Origin: Odoribacter sp. AF15-53
GTDB lineage: Bacteria > Bacteroidota > Bacteroidia > Bacteroidales > Marinifilaceae
Direction: 5' to 3'
Assembly (NCBI RefSeq): GCF_003479425.1
Contig: NZ_QUHC01000001.1
Coordinates: 124,001-188,000 of the forward strand
Length of the DNA stretch: 64,000 bases
Shown: positions 33,744 to 41,978 of the stretch, one piece after another
How positions within the stretch are numbered: position 1 is the first letter of the stretch
How the letters are laid out: every line of letters starts with the position of its first letter
Translations under genes and position numbers: made by a program
Notes under the pieces: model-generated
The model's database searches: none
The model's input: only the letters and a program-made list of their open reading frames with translations
Told to the model about the DNA's origin: nothing

Positions 33744-34916
33744 ATGGAACCGAGAATTTGGTTATCTCTCGCTCGAATGGGAGGGCGAGAGCAGGAATTT
33801 ATACAAGAGGCATTCGATACGAACTGGGTAGTGCCGTTAGGTCCCAACGTGAATGCTTTTGAAAAGTCCTTACGGGATTTTTTAATCGAAAATAGAGAAT
33901 TGAACATTGAAAACGAGGATAAGTGTGTGGTAGCCTTAAGTGCGGGAACTGCGGCATTACATCTAGGGTTGATATTACTGGATGTTGGAGCCGGGGATGA
34001 GGTGATTTGTCAGAGTTTTACCTTTTCCGCGTCAGCCAATCCGATCGCTTATGTAGGGGCAACTCCCGTGTTCGTGGATAGCGAACCGGACACGTGGAAC
34101 ATGGACCCGGAATTGTTGGAGGAGGCGATAAGAGATCGTCTGGCGAAGACCGGAAGATTACCGAAAGCAATCATCCCGGTACATTTGTACGGGATGCCGG
34201 GGAAAATGGATGAAATGATGACGGTTGCCCGAAAATATAAAATACCCGTGCTGGAAGATGCGGCGGAAGCTTTGGGGGCGGAATATAAAGGACAAAGATG
34301 CGGGACGTTCGGGGAGTTTGGCGTGTTGTCGTTCAACGGGAACAAGATCATCACGACTTCGGGAGGCGGTGCTTTAGTCTGTTCTTGCAAGGAACATGCC
34401 GATCGGGCGTTGTATTACGCGACTCAGGCAAGAGATAACGCTCCTCATTACCAGCATTCTTGCATTGGGTATAATTACCGGATGAGTAATATCTGTGCGG
34501 GTATAGGTCGAGGGCAGATGTTCGTTTTAGGGGAACATGTCACGAGGAGGCGGGCGATACATGATTTGTACGTGAAGTTACTGGAGGGGGTGAACGGGTT
34601 ACGGGTGATGAGCCAGCCTGAAGGCGATGTCTTCAACTCGAATTACTGGCTGACTTGTATTACCGTGGAACCGGAAGAGTTCGGTGCGTCAAGAGAAGAA
34701 ATTCGTTTGGCCTTGAATGCGAATAATATAGAGAGTCGGCCGTTATGGAAACCGATGCACATGCAACCGGTGTTTAAAGATGCTCCGTATTATGGAAACG
34801 GGGTCAGCGAGCGTTTATTCGAGATTGGTCTGTGTCTGCCGTCGGGGGCGACGTTGACGGATAATGATATAGAGCGGGTGGTTCGTGTGATAAAGCATTT
34901 GGCGTGTAAATTATAA
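33744..34916 (+). CDS. DegT/DnrJ/EryC1-family sugar aminotransferase (PglE-like)
   Basis: 390 residues, PLP-dependent sugar aminotransferase. Seen: VALSAGTAALHLGL, the IPVHLYGMPGKMDEM block, EDAAEALGAEYKGQRCGTFG, and the PLP Lys201 in SFNGNKIITTSGGGAL. It should aminate C4 of a UDP-4-keto-6-deoxy-HexNAc, as PglE does, and the PglD-like gene before it would then acylate that amine. A 4,6-dehydratase (PglF) is not present in the operon and must come from elsewhere in the genome if this is the pathway. Confidence 0.92.
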   Translation: MEPRIWLSLARMGGREQEFIQEAFDTNWVVPLGPNVNAFEKSLRDFLIENRELNIENEDKCVVALSAGTAALHLGLILLDVGAGDEVICQSFTFSASANPIAYVGATPVFVDSEPDTWNMDPELLEEAIRDRLAKTGRLPKAIIPVHLYGMPGKMDEMMTVARKYKIPVLEDAAEALGAEYKGQRCGTFGEFGVLSFNGNKIITTSGGGALVCSCKEHADRALYYATQARDNAPHYQHSCIGYNYRMSNICAGIGRGQMFVLGEHVTRRRAIHDLYVKLLEGVNGLRVMSQPEGDVFNSNYWLTCITVEPEEFGASREEIRLALNANNIESRPLWKPMHMQPVFKDAPYYGNGVSERLFEIGLCLPSGATLTDNDIERVVRVIKHLACKL

Positions 34917-34926
34917 ATTTGAATGT

Positions 34927-35700
34927 ATGTGTATTTTTAGAAGAATTATTTTGTGTTTGTTTGGGGGAATTTTACTCTCTTCTTGTGGTTCCAGTAAGAA
35001 AGTGGTATACTTGCAGGATGTCGATGTTAACAAGCGTATAAAAGCGGAATGCGAGTACAAGACGGTCGTTCACCCGGACGATCTGTTGTCAATTATCGTA
35101 TCGTGTGATGATCTGGAGTCCGCGTTACCTTTTAACACGCCGATGATCGGGTTGGGCAAGGAGGTAAGTACGACTTCCACGCAACAGATTCCCAGGGGAT
35201 ATTTGGTAGATAAGAATGGAGAGATTGATTTTCCGGTGTTGGGAAAACTGAAGGTAGTCGGAATTTCAAGGAATGAATTATCCGAAATGCTAAAAGAAAA
35301 ATTGTCAGTCTATCTGAAAAACCCGATCGTGACGATTCAGTTTCAGAATTTCAAGGTAACCGTTTTGGGAGAGGTTAAGAGTCCGGGGAGTTACAAAGTG
35401 GTGAGTGAACGGGTTTCCTTGTTTGATGCGCTTGGAATGGCGGGCGACCTGCAAATTAACGGAAAACGTAAAAATGTTTTGGTGATGAGGGAAGAAGGTG
35501 ACGAGAAGATATTCGCTCGGATTGATTTGACTTCAAGCGAGTTTATTGATTCTCCTTTTTTCTATTTGCAACAGAATGACGTGGTTTACGTGGAACCGAA
35601 CAAGGGACGGATTGCCGGTGGGAGCGTGAGTGCTTTTTTACCTTATATCTTGTCGAGTATGTCGACCATATTGGCCTTGATAACGTTGATAACGAAATAG
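34927..35700 (+). CDS. wza: Wza-like polysaccharide export lipoprotein
   Basis: 257 residues. Lipoprotein signal with lipobox LLSSC (Cys19 or so), then the polysaccharide export domain (VHPDDLLSIIV) and SLBB-type segment (FKVTVLGEVKSPGSYKV). The C-terminal hydrophobic stretch (SAFLPYILSSMSTILALITLI) could be the amphipathic or membrane-spanning end. It forms the outer-membrane export channel with the Wzc partner downstream. In this operon the export genes come last, whereas many capsule loci have them first. Confidence 0.93.
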   Translation: MCIFRRIILCLFGGILLSSCGSSKKVVYLQDVDVNKRIKAECEYKTVVHPDDLLSIIVSCDDLESALPFNTPMIGLGKEVSTTSTQQIPRGYLVDKNGEIDFPVLGKLKVVGISRNELSEMLKEKLSVYLKNPIVTIQFQNFKVTVLGEVKSPGSYKVVSERVSLFDALGMAGDLQINGKRKNVLVMREEGDEKIFARIDLTSSEFIDSPFFYLQQNDVVYVEPNKGRIAGGSVSAFLPYILSSMSTILALITLITK

Positions 35701-35722
35701 TGGTAAAACAAACAAAAGAGAC

Positions 35723-38074
35723 ATGAATACGAATAATTCAAATAATAATCTGTTACAGGAGGATGACGAGATCTATTTTGATCTGAGAGCCTTTTTTTAT
35801 AAACTTCTGGCCCGTTGGTGGTGGTTTTTTATTAGTGTTCCGCTCTGTGCGGGAGTCGCTTTGTACATCTGTTTCAGTTCAATCCCCGTGTATAATGTAG
35901 GGACGAAAGTTATGATCAGTGATTCGAAGAAAGGTGAGGTCGGGGTAAACCCTATGATTAAGGAATTGGGCTTTTTCCAAGGAAACATGTTGGTCGAGAA
36001 TGAGATGGTGGAGTTGATGTCCAAGAACCTGATCATGGACGTGGTGAAGGAGTTGGATTTGAACGTGGACTATACCCGTGAAAAGATGCTTCGTGACGAG
36101 AAATTGTACAAAAATGGTCCGATGAAAGTACTCGTGGACATTCCTCAGAATATCAAGGATACGACAATTTACGTGATTTTGGAAGACGCGAGTAAGATAA
36201 AGGTTCGTGATGCGGATCGGAATATCGTGTTTGAGGGGAGTTTTTCCGAGGCCATTTCGATGGGGGATTACAGGATAACGGTGGAGAAGTGTACACCCGT
36301 GATAGAGGTCGGTGACGAGATTCGGGTAAGCTTGAAATCATACGAATCTGCGACAACGGGATTTCATAAACAATTGAATGTCGGGTTGCTGGAGAAAAAC
36401 GCGAGTGCCGTTCAGATTTCTTTGAAAGAGGCGAATCCCGATAAGGGGAAAGATTTTCTTTACACGATGATCCGTAAATATAACGAGAATGGAATCGGGG
36501 ATAAGCAACTGGTGTCAGAAAAAACGGTGGAATTTATTAACGAACGGTTACGGGTGATTAATCAGGAACTGGGTGATATCGAGAATGATGCTGAAAGTTT
36601 TAAAAAGAGAAATCAGCTGACGAACCTCACTTCCGATGCGGCTCTCGTGATGGAGCGGAAGAAGGTCACGGAGGCTGAACTATTAAGGTTGGCAACGGAA
36701 ATGAACGTGGTGAAGAGCGTTCGGTCATACCTGGAAGATAATCAAGATGAAGAATTCCGAATTTTACCAGAAAAACTCGGATTGACGGACGAAACGCTCA
36801 ATAGTGGAATCGGTAAGTACAACGAGATGGTGTTACGAAGAGGCAAATTGTTATTGTCTGCTCGCGAGAGTAACCCGATCATCACGGGATTGGAAATGCA
36901 ACTTCGAGAGATGAAAAGTAGTATCCGGTCAGCAATGGAAAACGTGGAGAGAGGCATGACAATCAAGATCGAGAGCTTGGAAAAAGAGAGTCAACTGGTA
37001 GAGGCGAAATTGACATCAGTGCCGACTCAAGAAAAACAATACCGTTCGATAGCCCGTGAACAAGAGTTGAAAGAAAATCTTTTCCTTTTCCTGATGCAAA
37101 AACGGGAAGAGGCGGAGATTGCCAAGTTAATGTATGTACCGATGGCGAAGATTATCGAGAACCCGGATCCGGGAGAGCATCCGATATCGCCCCGGAAAAT
37201 GTTAATATTGTTTTTAGGTATGTGCGTGGGAGTTATCTTGCCCGTGGGTGGAATTCTTCTGGTAGACATGTGGGATACGAAGGTCAGGGGTGTTGCCGAG
37301 GTTGAGAAAGTTGTAAGCTCGCCTTTGCTGGGAACGTTGCCGCAATTAATTGAGAGTAAGACTTCGATAGATCAGGAAGATTTTATGATGACGGAATCAA
37401 TGCACTTGATCCGGGAAAACTTGAATTACTTGATCAGGCGTATAGAATCTCCCATTATCATGGTTTCTTCCACGATACCCAGGGAAGGAAAGTCGCTGGT
37501 TGCCGCTCATCTGGCTAACGCTTACGCCAAAGCCGGTAAAAAAGTCGTGGTGATCGGGTGTGACTTGCGTAACCCGCGATTAAACGAGTATTTCAAGAGA
37601 GAAAACAAGAAAGGTTTATCGGCTTACTTGGCGGGAATGGTAGATGACCCGGACTCGATCATCGAGAAAGTGGACGATAATCTTTACGTGATATTTGGGG
37701 GAACCGTACCCCCGAACCCGACGCAATTGGTGGCTAGTCCCCGGATGGGTGAATTATTGGAATGTTTGAAGAAAGAGTTTTCTTGTATTATATTAGATAC
37801 CCCGCCACTTGGAATTTTGGCGGATGGTTTCTCGCTGAGCGAGTATGCGGATGCTTGCGTGTACGTGATCCGGGCGAATGTGCTTGATAAAAAAGGATTG
37901 CGGGTTGTTGCTGATTTGGAAAGAGGAAAACGTTTGGATAACTTGGGGATCGTGGTGAACGGGATAAAGGTGAGCCGGTCAGGTGGATACGGTTACGGCT
38001 ATGGTTATGGCTATGGCTACGGCTATGGTTATGGTTACGGGCAGGACGAGAAGAAAAAGAAGAAGAAAGAGTAA
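35723..38074 (+). CDS. wzc: Wzc-like chain-length regulator / tyrosine autokinase
   Basis: 783 residues. Wzz-type N-terminal domain with membrane segments at about 33-55 and 493-517, a long coiled-coil periplasmic part between them, and a cytoplasmic BY-kinase: STIPREGKSLVAAHLANAYA (Walker A), VVVIGCDLRNPR (Walker A') and CIILDTPPLG (Walker B). The C-terminus is remarkable: nine Tyr-Gly dipeptides in a row followed by QDE, six Lys and Glu. Such a tyrosine cluster is the autophosphorylation site that controls polymer export in this family, but here it is an almost pure repeat encoded by nine 6-base units (37988-38041). The phosphatase gene follows with no gap. Confidence 0.96.
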   Translation: MNTNNSNNNLLQEDDEIYFDLRAFFYKLLARWWWFFISVPLCAGVALYICFSSIPVYNVGTKVMISDSKKGEVGVNPMIKELGFFQGNMLVENEMVELMSKNLIMDVVKELDLNVDYTREKMLRDEKLYKNGPMKVLVDIPQNIKDTTIYVILEDASKIKVRDADRNIVFEGSFSEAISMGDYRITVEKCTPVIEVGDEIRVSLKSYESATTGFHKQLNVGLLEKNASAVQISLKEANPDKGKDFLYTMIRKYNENGIGDKQLVSEKTVEFINERLRVINQELGDIENDAESFKKRNQLTNLTSDAALVMERKKVTEAELLRLATEMNVVKSVRSYLEDNQDEEFRILPEKLGLTDETLNSGIGKYNEMVLRRGKLLLSARESNPIITGLEMQLREMKSSIRSAMENVERGMTIKIESLEKESQLVEAKLTSVPTQEKQYRSIAREQELKENLFLFLMQKREEAEIAKLMYVPMAKIIENPDPGEHPISPRKMLILFLGMCVGVILPVGGILLVDMWDTKVRGVAEVEKVVSSPLLGTLPQLIESKTSIDQEDFMMTESMHLIRENLNYLIRRIESPIIMVSSTIPREGKSLVAAHLANAYAKAGKKVVVIGCDLRNPRLNEYFKRENKKGLSAYLAGMVDDPDSIIEKVDDNLYVIFGGTVPPNPTQLVASPRMGELLECLKKEFSCIILDTPPLGILADGFSLSEYADACVYVIRANVLDKKGLRVVADLERGKRLDNLGIVVNGIKVSRSGGYGYGYGYGYGYGYGYGYGQDEKKKKKKE
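37988..38041 (+). repeat. Nine-unit 6-bp coding repeat (Tyr-Gly) at the Wzc C-terminus
   Basis: Nine in-frame units of TAY-GGN encode alternating Tyr and Gly in the kinase tail. Synonymous changes (tac/tat, ggt/ggc/ggg) break perfect identity, but blocks of identical 6- and 12-mers remain, so unit gain or loss by slippage would keep the frame and change the number of phosphorylation sites. Confidence 0.8.
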
Positions 38075-38083
38075 GTGCATGAT

Positions 38084-38794
38084 ATGAGTTTATTTTGGAA
38101 AAAAACGAAACAATTTTTCTTTTACGAACATGATATCCATTCTCATATACTGCCGGGGTTGGATGACGGGGTGAAAGGTATAGAGGAATCGGTCATGATC
38201 GTGAAAAGGATGTTAGCCTTGGGAGTGAAAAGATTTTCTTTCACGCCCCATATCGCTTTCCCTTCACCGTTGAACACGCCGGAGATGATCCAGGATAGAT
38301 TGGAATTATTGAAAACGGGTCTGGAGAAGGAGGGCATTCATATCGAGGCGGACGCGGGAGCGGAATACCGGGTAGGCGAGTATATGTTGGAATTGATCGA
38401 GCGGGATTGTATCGCGTCGTTTCAAGACGGGTTGGTGTTGGTGGAACATAGTTTTGTTTCTCAAGCTCCTTCTTTTGAGGATGTGATATTTCGATTGCAA
38501 GAGAAGGGATATACCCCGATTTTAGCTCACCCGGAACGGTATCCGTTTTACGTGGGACGAATACAGGAACATGTCAGGGGGATAAAGAACAGGGGATGTA
38601 GGATACAGGTGAATTTATTGTCTTTTAGCGGGTTTTACGGGAAAGAGGCATTACAAGGGGCTAAAATACTGTTGGAGGCAGGGTTGATTGATTATGTTTC
38701 CGGTGATATACATTCGGTTCGGCAAGTGGAATATCTGGAAAGATTTTTAACGTCGAAGAGTTCTGCTAGTCTGTTGAAAAATATGAAAATGTAA
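38084..38794 (+). CDS. CpsB/YwqE-like tyrosine-protein phosphatase (PHP family)
   Basis: 236 residues from the ATG at 38084; an in-frame GTG at 38075 abutting the wzc stop is an alternative. PHP-type metal-dependent phosphatase: DIHSHILPGLDDG near the start holds the first His ligands, then FSFTPHIAF, AGAEYRV, ILAHPERYPF and DYVSGDIHSV. It removes phosphate from the BY-kinase tail of the Wzc protein, which is needed for the phosphorylation cycle during export. It is the last gene of the second capsule operon; a terminator follows 30 bases later. Confidence 0.93.
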   Translation: MSLFWKKTKQFFFYEHDIHSHILPGLDDGVKGIEESVMIVKRMLALGVKRFSFTPHIAFPSPLNTPEMIQDRLELLKTGLEKEGIHIEADAGAEYRVGEYMLELIERDCIASFQDGLVLVEHSFVSQAPSFEDVIFRLQEKGYTPILAHPERYPFYVGRIQEHVRGIKNRGCRIQVNLLSFSGFYGKEALQGAKILLEAGLIDYVSGDIHSVRQVEYLERFLTSKSSASLLKNMKM

Positions 38795-38823
38795 TAGGGC
38801 AAGTTAAATAGAGAGTAGAGTTG

Positions 38824-38860
38824 CAACCTCGGGAATTTTCCCGGGGTTGTTTTGTTTTTG
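38824..38860 (+). terminator. Rho-independent terminator of the second capsule operon
   Basis: An 11-bp stem (38824-38834 with 38839-38849, one wobble pair) with a 4-base loop, followed by TTTTGTTTTTG. It is the first clear terminator after 11009, which leaves about 27.5 kb as one possible transcript. Confidence 0.88.
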
Positions 38861-39000
38861 TGAGATTTTCTTTTGTTTTATAAATATGTGTTAAAAGCAA
38901 CACCGTTTATTCACAAAGTGAAGATTTGTTAAATCGCTGATAAGCCCTTATCCACGGGGGCTTGGGCTGTTGTCTCCTTGGTAAGTTAATTGGAAGTTAA

Positions 39001-39052
39001 CGATAAGTTGCCGATAAGTTGCCGATCTACCTCGGGAACTTGTCGGCAACTT
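39001..39052. repeat. 11-bp tandem repeat with 10-bp inverted repeat
   Basis: CGATAAGTTGC occurs twice in tandem plus a partial third unit (39001-39026). The second unit's AAGTTGCCGA (39016-39025) is an exact inverted match to 39043-39052, giving a 10-bp stem with a 17-base loop about 70 bases upstream of the birA promoter. No T tract follows, so this looks more like a protein-binding site or a structured remnant than a terminator. Confidence 0.7.
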
Positions 39053-39124
39053 TGCCTTGATGTGTCATTGATATACCAGTGAGACCCCGTAGAGAGAGCC
39101 CCGTAATAGTTACTGGATACGCCG

Positions 39125-39155
39125 TTTGCCCAATGTGTCTTTTTTGTTATTTTTG
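39125..39155 (+). promoter_or_regulatory. Bacteroidales-type promoter for birA
   Basis: TTTG at 39125-39128, a 19-base spacer, then TATTTTTG at 39148-39155. Transcription would begin around 39163, only about 18 bases before the ATG. Confidence 0.8.
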
Positions 39156-39180
39156 TCGGGAGATAAAACTTTATAATATT

Positions 39181-39921
39181 ATGCAAGAGTATCAGGTTAG
39201 CGGTTTCAAGGTGCGGGAGTATGATGAATTAAGTTCCACGAACACGGAGGCGGAACGTGTCGGGTGGGGACAGTTGGAGGATAAAATGGTGATATTGACT
39301 TACCGGCAGACTCGGGGACGGGGACAGGTTGGGAATCATTGGGAATGTGAGCCGGGGAAAAATATTTCCATGACTGTCGTGTTACGGCCGGAAGGTTTAC
39401 CGGCGGGATGGCAGTTTGCCGTGTCGATGGTGATCGCTTTGGGGGCTTGTGATTTCGTTTCCCGTTACGTGAAGAATTGCACGGTGAAATGGCCGAATGA
39501 TATTTACGTGGGCGATCGGAAGATTTCGGGTATATTGATTGAACATTTGATCATGGGGCCTTACGTGGGGGGATCGCTGTGCGGGATCGGGGTGAATATA
39601 AATCAGGAGCAATTTTTGTCGGACGCGCCTAATCCGGTTTCGTTATTCCAGTTGACCGGGGAGGAAATCCCTTTGTCGCGGGCATTGGAAGAGTTGTTGG
39701 CGTGTATCGGGAAACGTTACGCGTCAATACTGGATTACGAGGGCTTGGAACGAGATTTCTTGAAGGTTTTGTATCGCGGGGAAGGGCGATATTATTGGGA
39801 AGACGAGCGGGGTGTTTTCGAGGCCTCGATTCGGGGAATAAACGAGTACGGGCAACTGGTATTGGAGGATGTGGCGGGAAGAGAACGTGTGTACGGGTTT
39901 AAGGAAGTAAAATATTTGTAA
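39181..39921 (+). CDS. birA: Biotin--[acetyl-CoA-carboxylase] ligase
   Basis: 246 residues from the ATG at 39181, chosen because it lies just after the predicted transcription start and begins with the normal family opening. Attaches biotin to carboxylase carrier domains through biotinyl-AMP. Motifs: DELSSTNTEA (near residue 14), YRQTRGRGQVGNHW (biotinyl-AMP loop, GRGRxG-like), VKWPNDIYVGDRKISGILIE and GIGVNIN. It has no N-terminal DNA-binding domain, so it is the non-regulatory short form usual in this phylum. Confidence 0.95.
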   Translation: MQEYQVSGFKVREYDELSSTNTEAERVGWGQLEDKMVILTYRQTRGRGQVGNHWECEPGKNISMTVVLRPEGLPAGWQFAVSMVIALGACDFVSRYVKNCTVKWPNDIYVGDRKISGILIEHLIMGPYVGGSLCGIGVNINQEQFLSDAPNPVSLFQLTGEEIPLSRALEELLACIGKRYASILDYEGLERDFLKVLYRGEGRYYWEDERGVFEASIRGINEYGQLVLEDVAGRERVYGFKEVKYL

Positions 39922-40002
39922 CTAAAGGAAGTTGCAGGCTGTACTGGTATTTTCGACGAATAAAAAATGTCAAATAAATTTATTTCATTGCGGAGTTTTG
40001 AT

Positions 40003-40010
40003 TATTTTTG
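40003..40010 (+). promoter_or_regulatory. Candidate -7 element for parE
   Basis: TATTTTTG, an exact TAnnTTTG match 19 bases before the parE ATG. Only a weak TTTA is seen at the -33 position, so confidence is modest. Confidence 0.5.
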
Positions 40011-40029
40011 TGCAAAACATGGATAACTT

Positions 40030-41862
40030 ATGGTAGAGAATTATTCGGAAGATTCTATCCGGACGCTGGACTGGAGGGAACATATTCGTTTGCGTCCCGG
40101 TATGTATATTGGAAAGCTGGGTGACGGTGCCGCGATGGATGACGGTATATATATACTGGTTAAAGAGGTGGTGGATAATAGTATTGACGAGTTCGCGATG
40201 GGTGCGGGGAGCGAGATTATTATCAACGTGGAGGAGCGAACCGTGTCGGTACGGGACTTCGGGCGAGGAATTCCTTTGGGCAAATTGATTGACGTGGCTT
40301 CGAAGATGAACACCGGTGCCAAATATGATTCCGAGGCGTTCAAGAAGTCCGTGGGGTTGAATGGTGTCGGTATAAAAGCGGTGAACGCGCTTTCCGAGAG
40401 TTTCACGATTCAATCTTTCCGGGACGGGGAGACAAAACTTGTCCGGTTTAACAAGGCATTGATCGTCGAGGATCAGGAGATCGTGCCGACCTCGGAACCG
40501 AACGGGACGCTGGTTACTTTCGTGGCGGACAAGGAATTGTTCGGGAACTACCATTATATCATGGATTACCTGGAGTCGATGTTCAAGAATTACGTGTTCT
40601 TGAATTCCGGGCTCACGATTAATATCAACGGTCAGAAGTTACATTCTAAGCGAGGACTTTACGATTTGTTGTCCGAGAATATGAGCGGGGAGGGAATTTA
40701 TCCGATCATCCATCTGAAAGGTTACGATATCGAGATGGCCATGACGCACGGGCGGCAATACGGGGAGGAGTACTACTCTTTCGTGAACGGGCAACATACC
40801 ACGCAGGGGGGGACCCATTTGGTCGCTTTCCGTGAAGCGGTGGTAAAGACGATTCGTGATTTTTACAAGAAAGATTTTGATTTGGCCGATATTCGTACTT
40901 CGATTATCGCGGCTATCAGCATAAAGGTGCAGGAACCGATGTTCGAGTCCCAGACGAAAACGAAGTTAGGTTCCAAAGATATCGCGCCGGAAGGTCCTTC
41001 GGTACGGAATTTTATTTTTGATTTCGTGACGAAAGAACTGGATAATTACTTGCATCGTAACCCGGATACGGCCGAGTTGTTGTTACGCAAGATCGTGGAG
41101 ACCGAAAAGGAGCGCAAGGCGATGTCCGGTATTCAGAAGATCGCGCGGGAGCGGGCGAAACAGGTTAGTTTGCATAACCGGAAATTACGGGATTGCCGGG
41201 TGCATTTCAATTCTAATCACGAGCGGAAAACCGAATCCTCGATATTTATCACCGAGGGGGATTCTGCCAGCGGATCAATCACGAAATCACGGGACGTGAA
41301 TACGCAGGCCGTGTTTAGTTTGCGGGGTAAACCTTTAAATTCTTTCGGGTTGACCAAGAAGATCGTGTACGAGAACGAGGAGTTTAATCTCTTGCAAGCG
41401 GCACTGAATATCGAGAACGGGATCGAGGAGTTGCGTTATAATAATATCATTATTGCCACGGATGCCGATGTGGACGGGATGCATATCCGGTTGTTGTTGT
41501 TGACATTCTTCTTGCAATTCTTCCCGGACGTGGTACGTTCCGGTCACTTGTACATCTTGCAGACACCGTTGTTCCGGGTGCGGAACAAGAAGGAGACCCG
41601 TTATTGTTATTCCGACGCGGAGCGGGAGAAAGCGATCAAGCAGTTGGGACCGAAACCGGAGATCACGCGATTTAAAGGTTTGGGAGAGATTTCCCCGGAC
41701 GAGTTCGGGGGGTTTATCGGGAAGGATATCCGTCTGGAACCCGTGCGTATGACCAAGCAGGACCCGATCGGGACGCTCCTGTCTTATTACATGGGAAAGA
41801 ATACCAACGAGCGGCAGGATTTCATTATTGATAACCTGTACGTGGAGAAAGATGAAATCTAA
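40030..41862 (+). CDS. parE: DNA topoisomerase IV subunit B
   Basis: 610 residues, type IIA topoisomerase ATPase subunit. GHKL ATPase motifs ([10 protein letters not shown] with the catalytic-region Glu/Asn, [20 protein letters not shown]), transducer domain, the TOPRIM segment [10 protein letters not shown] and [10 protein letters not shown], and RGKPLNSFG. Length about 610 and the absence of the GyrB-specific insert fit ParE, and the parC gene follows directly. With ParC it unlinks daughter chromosomes. Parts of the protein were not compared residue by residue, so the ParE/GyrB choice rests on size, motif set and neighbour. Confidence 0.93.
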   Translation: MVENYSEDSIRTLDWREHIRLRPGMYIGKLGDGAAMDDGIYILVKEVVDNSIDEFAMGAGSEIIINVEERTVSVRDFGRGIPLGKLIDVASKMNTGAKYDSEAFKKSVGLNGVGIKAVNALSESFTIQSFRDGETKLVRFNKALIVEDQEIVPTSEPNGTLVTFVADKELFGNYHYIMDYLESMFKNYVFLNSGLTININGQKLHSKRGLYDLLSENMSGEGIYPIIHLKGYDIEMAMTHGRQYGEEYYSFVNGQHTTQGGTHLVAFREAVVKTIRDFYKKDFDLADIRTSIIAAISIKVQEPMFESQTKTKLGSKDIAPEGPSVRNFIFDFVTKELDNYLHRNPDTAELLLRKIVETEKERKAMSGIQKIARERAKQVSLHNRKLRDCRVHFNSNHERKTESSIFITEGDSASGSITKSRDVNTQAVFSLRGKPLNSFGLTKKIVYENEEFNLLQAALNIENGIEELRYNNIIIATDADVDGMHIRLLLLTFFLQFFPDVVRSGHLYILQTPLFRVRNKKETRYCYSDAEREKAIKQLGPKPEITRFKGLGEISPDEFGGFIGKDIRLEPVRMTKQDPIGTLLSYYMGKNTNERQDFIIDNLYVEKDEI

Positions 41863-41978
41863 TAATTTATAATTTTAGATTTTAAATTTTAGATTCGGAT
41901 ATTGGATTAGTGAATAAAAATATATTGTAGATTGGAGTGATCATTCATTTTCAATTTTCAATTTTCAATTTTCAATTT
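41863..41978 (+). repeat. AT-rich spacer with four tandem TCAATTT heptamers abutting the parC start
   Basis: 116 bases between parE and parC. TTTTAGATT-type repeats lie at about 41870-41895. Exactly four copies of TCAATTT (41951-41978) end at the base before the parC ATG, with a partial copy before them. The ribosome-binding position is therefore made of repeat units. Copy number changes by slippage would alter the leader but not the protein. Confidence 0.85.

Larger units (their letters stand above)
38795..39180 (+). other. Spacer between second capsule operon and birA
   Basis: 386 bases without a gene. It holds a terminator (38824-38860), a stretch with an 11-base tandem repeat and a hairpin (39001-39052), and the birA promoter (39125-39155). 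The ORF reading into birA from 39079 has no ribosome site and starts before the promoter's transcription start, so I do not use it. Confidence 0.6.

Noticed and set aside
39079..39180. 34-residue N-terminal extension of BirA
   Set aside because: It would begin before the predicted transcription start, and the protein from 39181 has the usual family beginning.
41937..41978. Longer ParC start through the TCAATTT repeats
   Set aside because: The stretch translates to a low-complexity peptide (IHFQFSIFNFQF) and starts at a poor codon.
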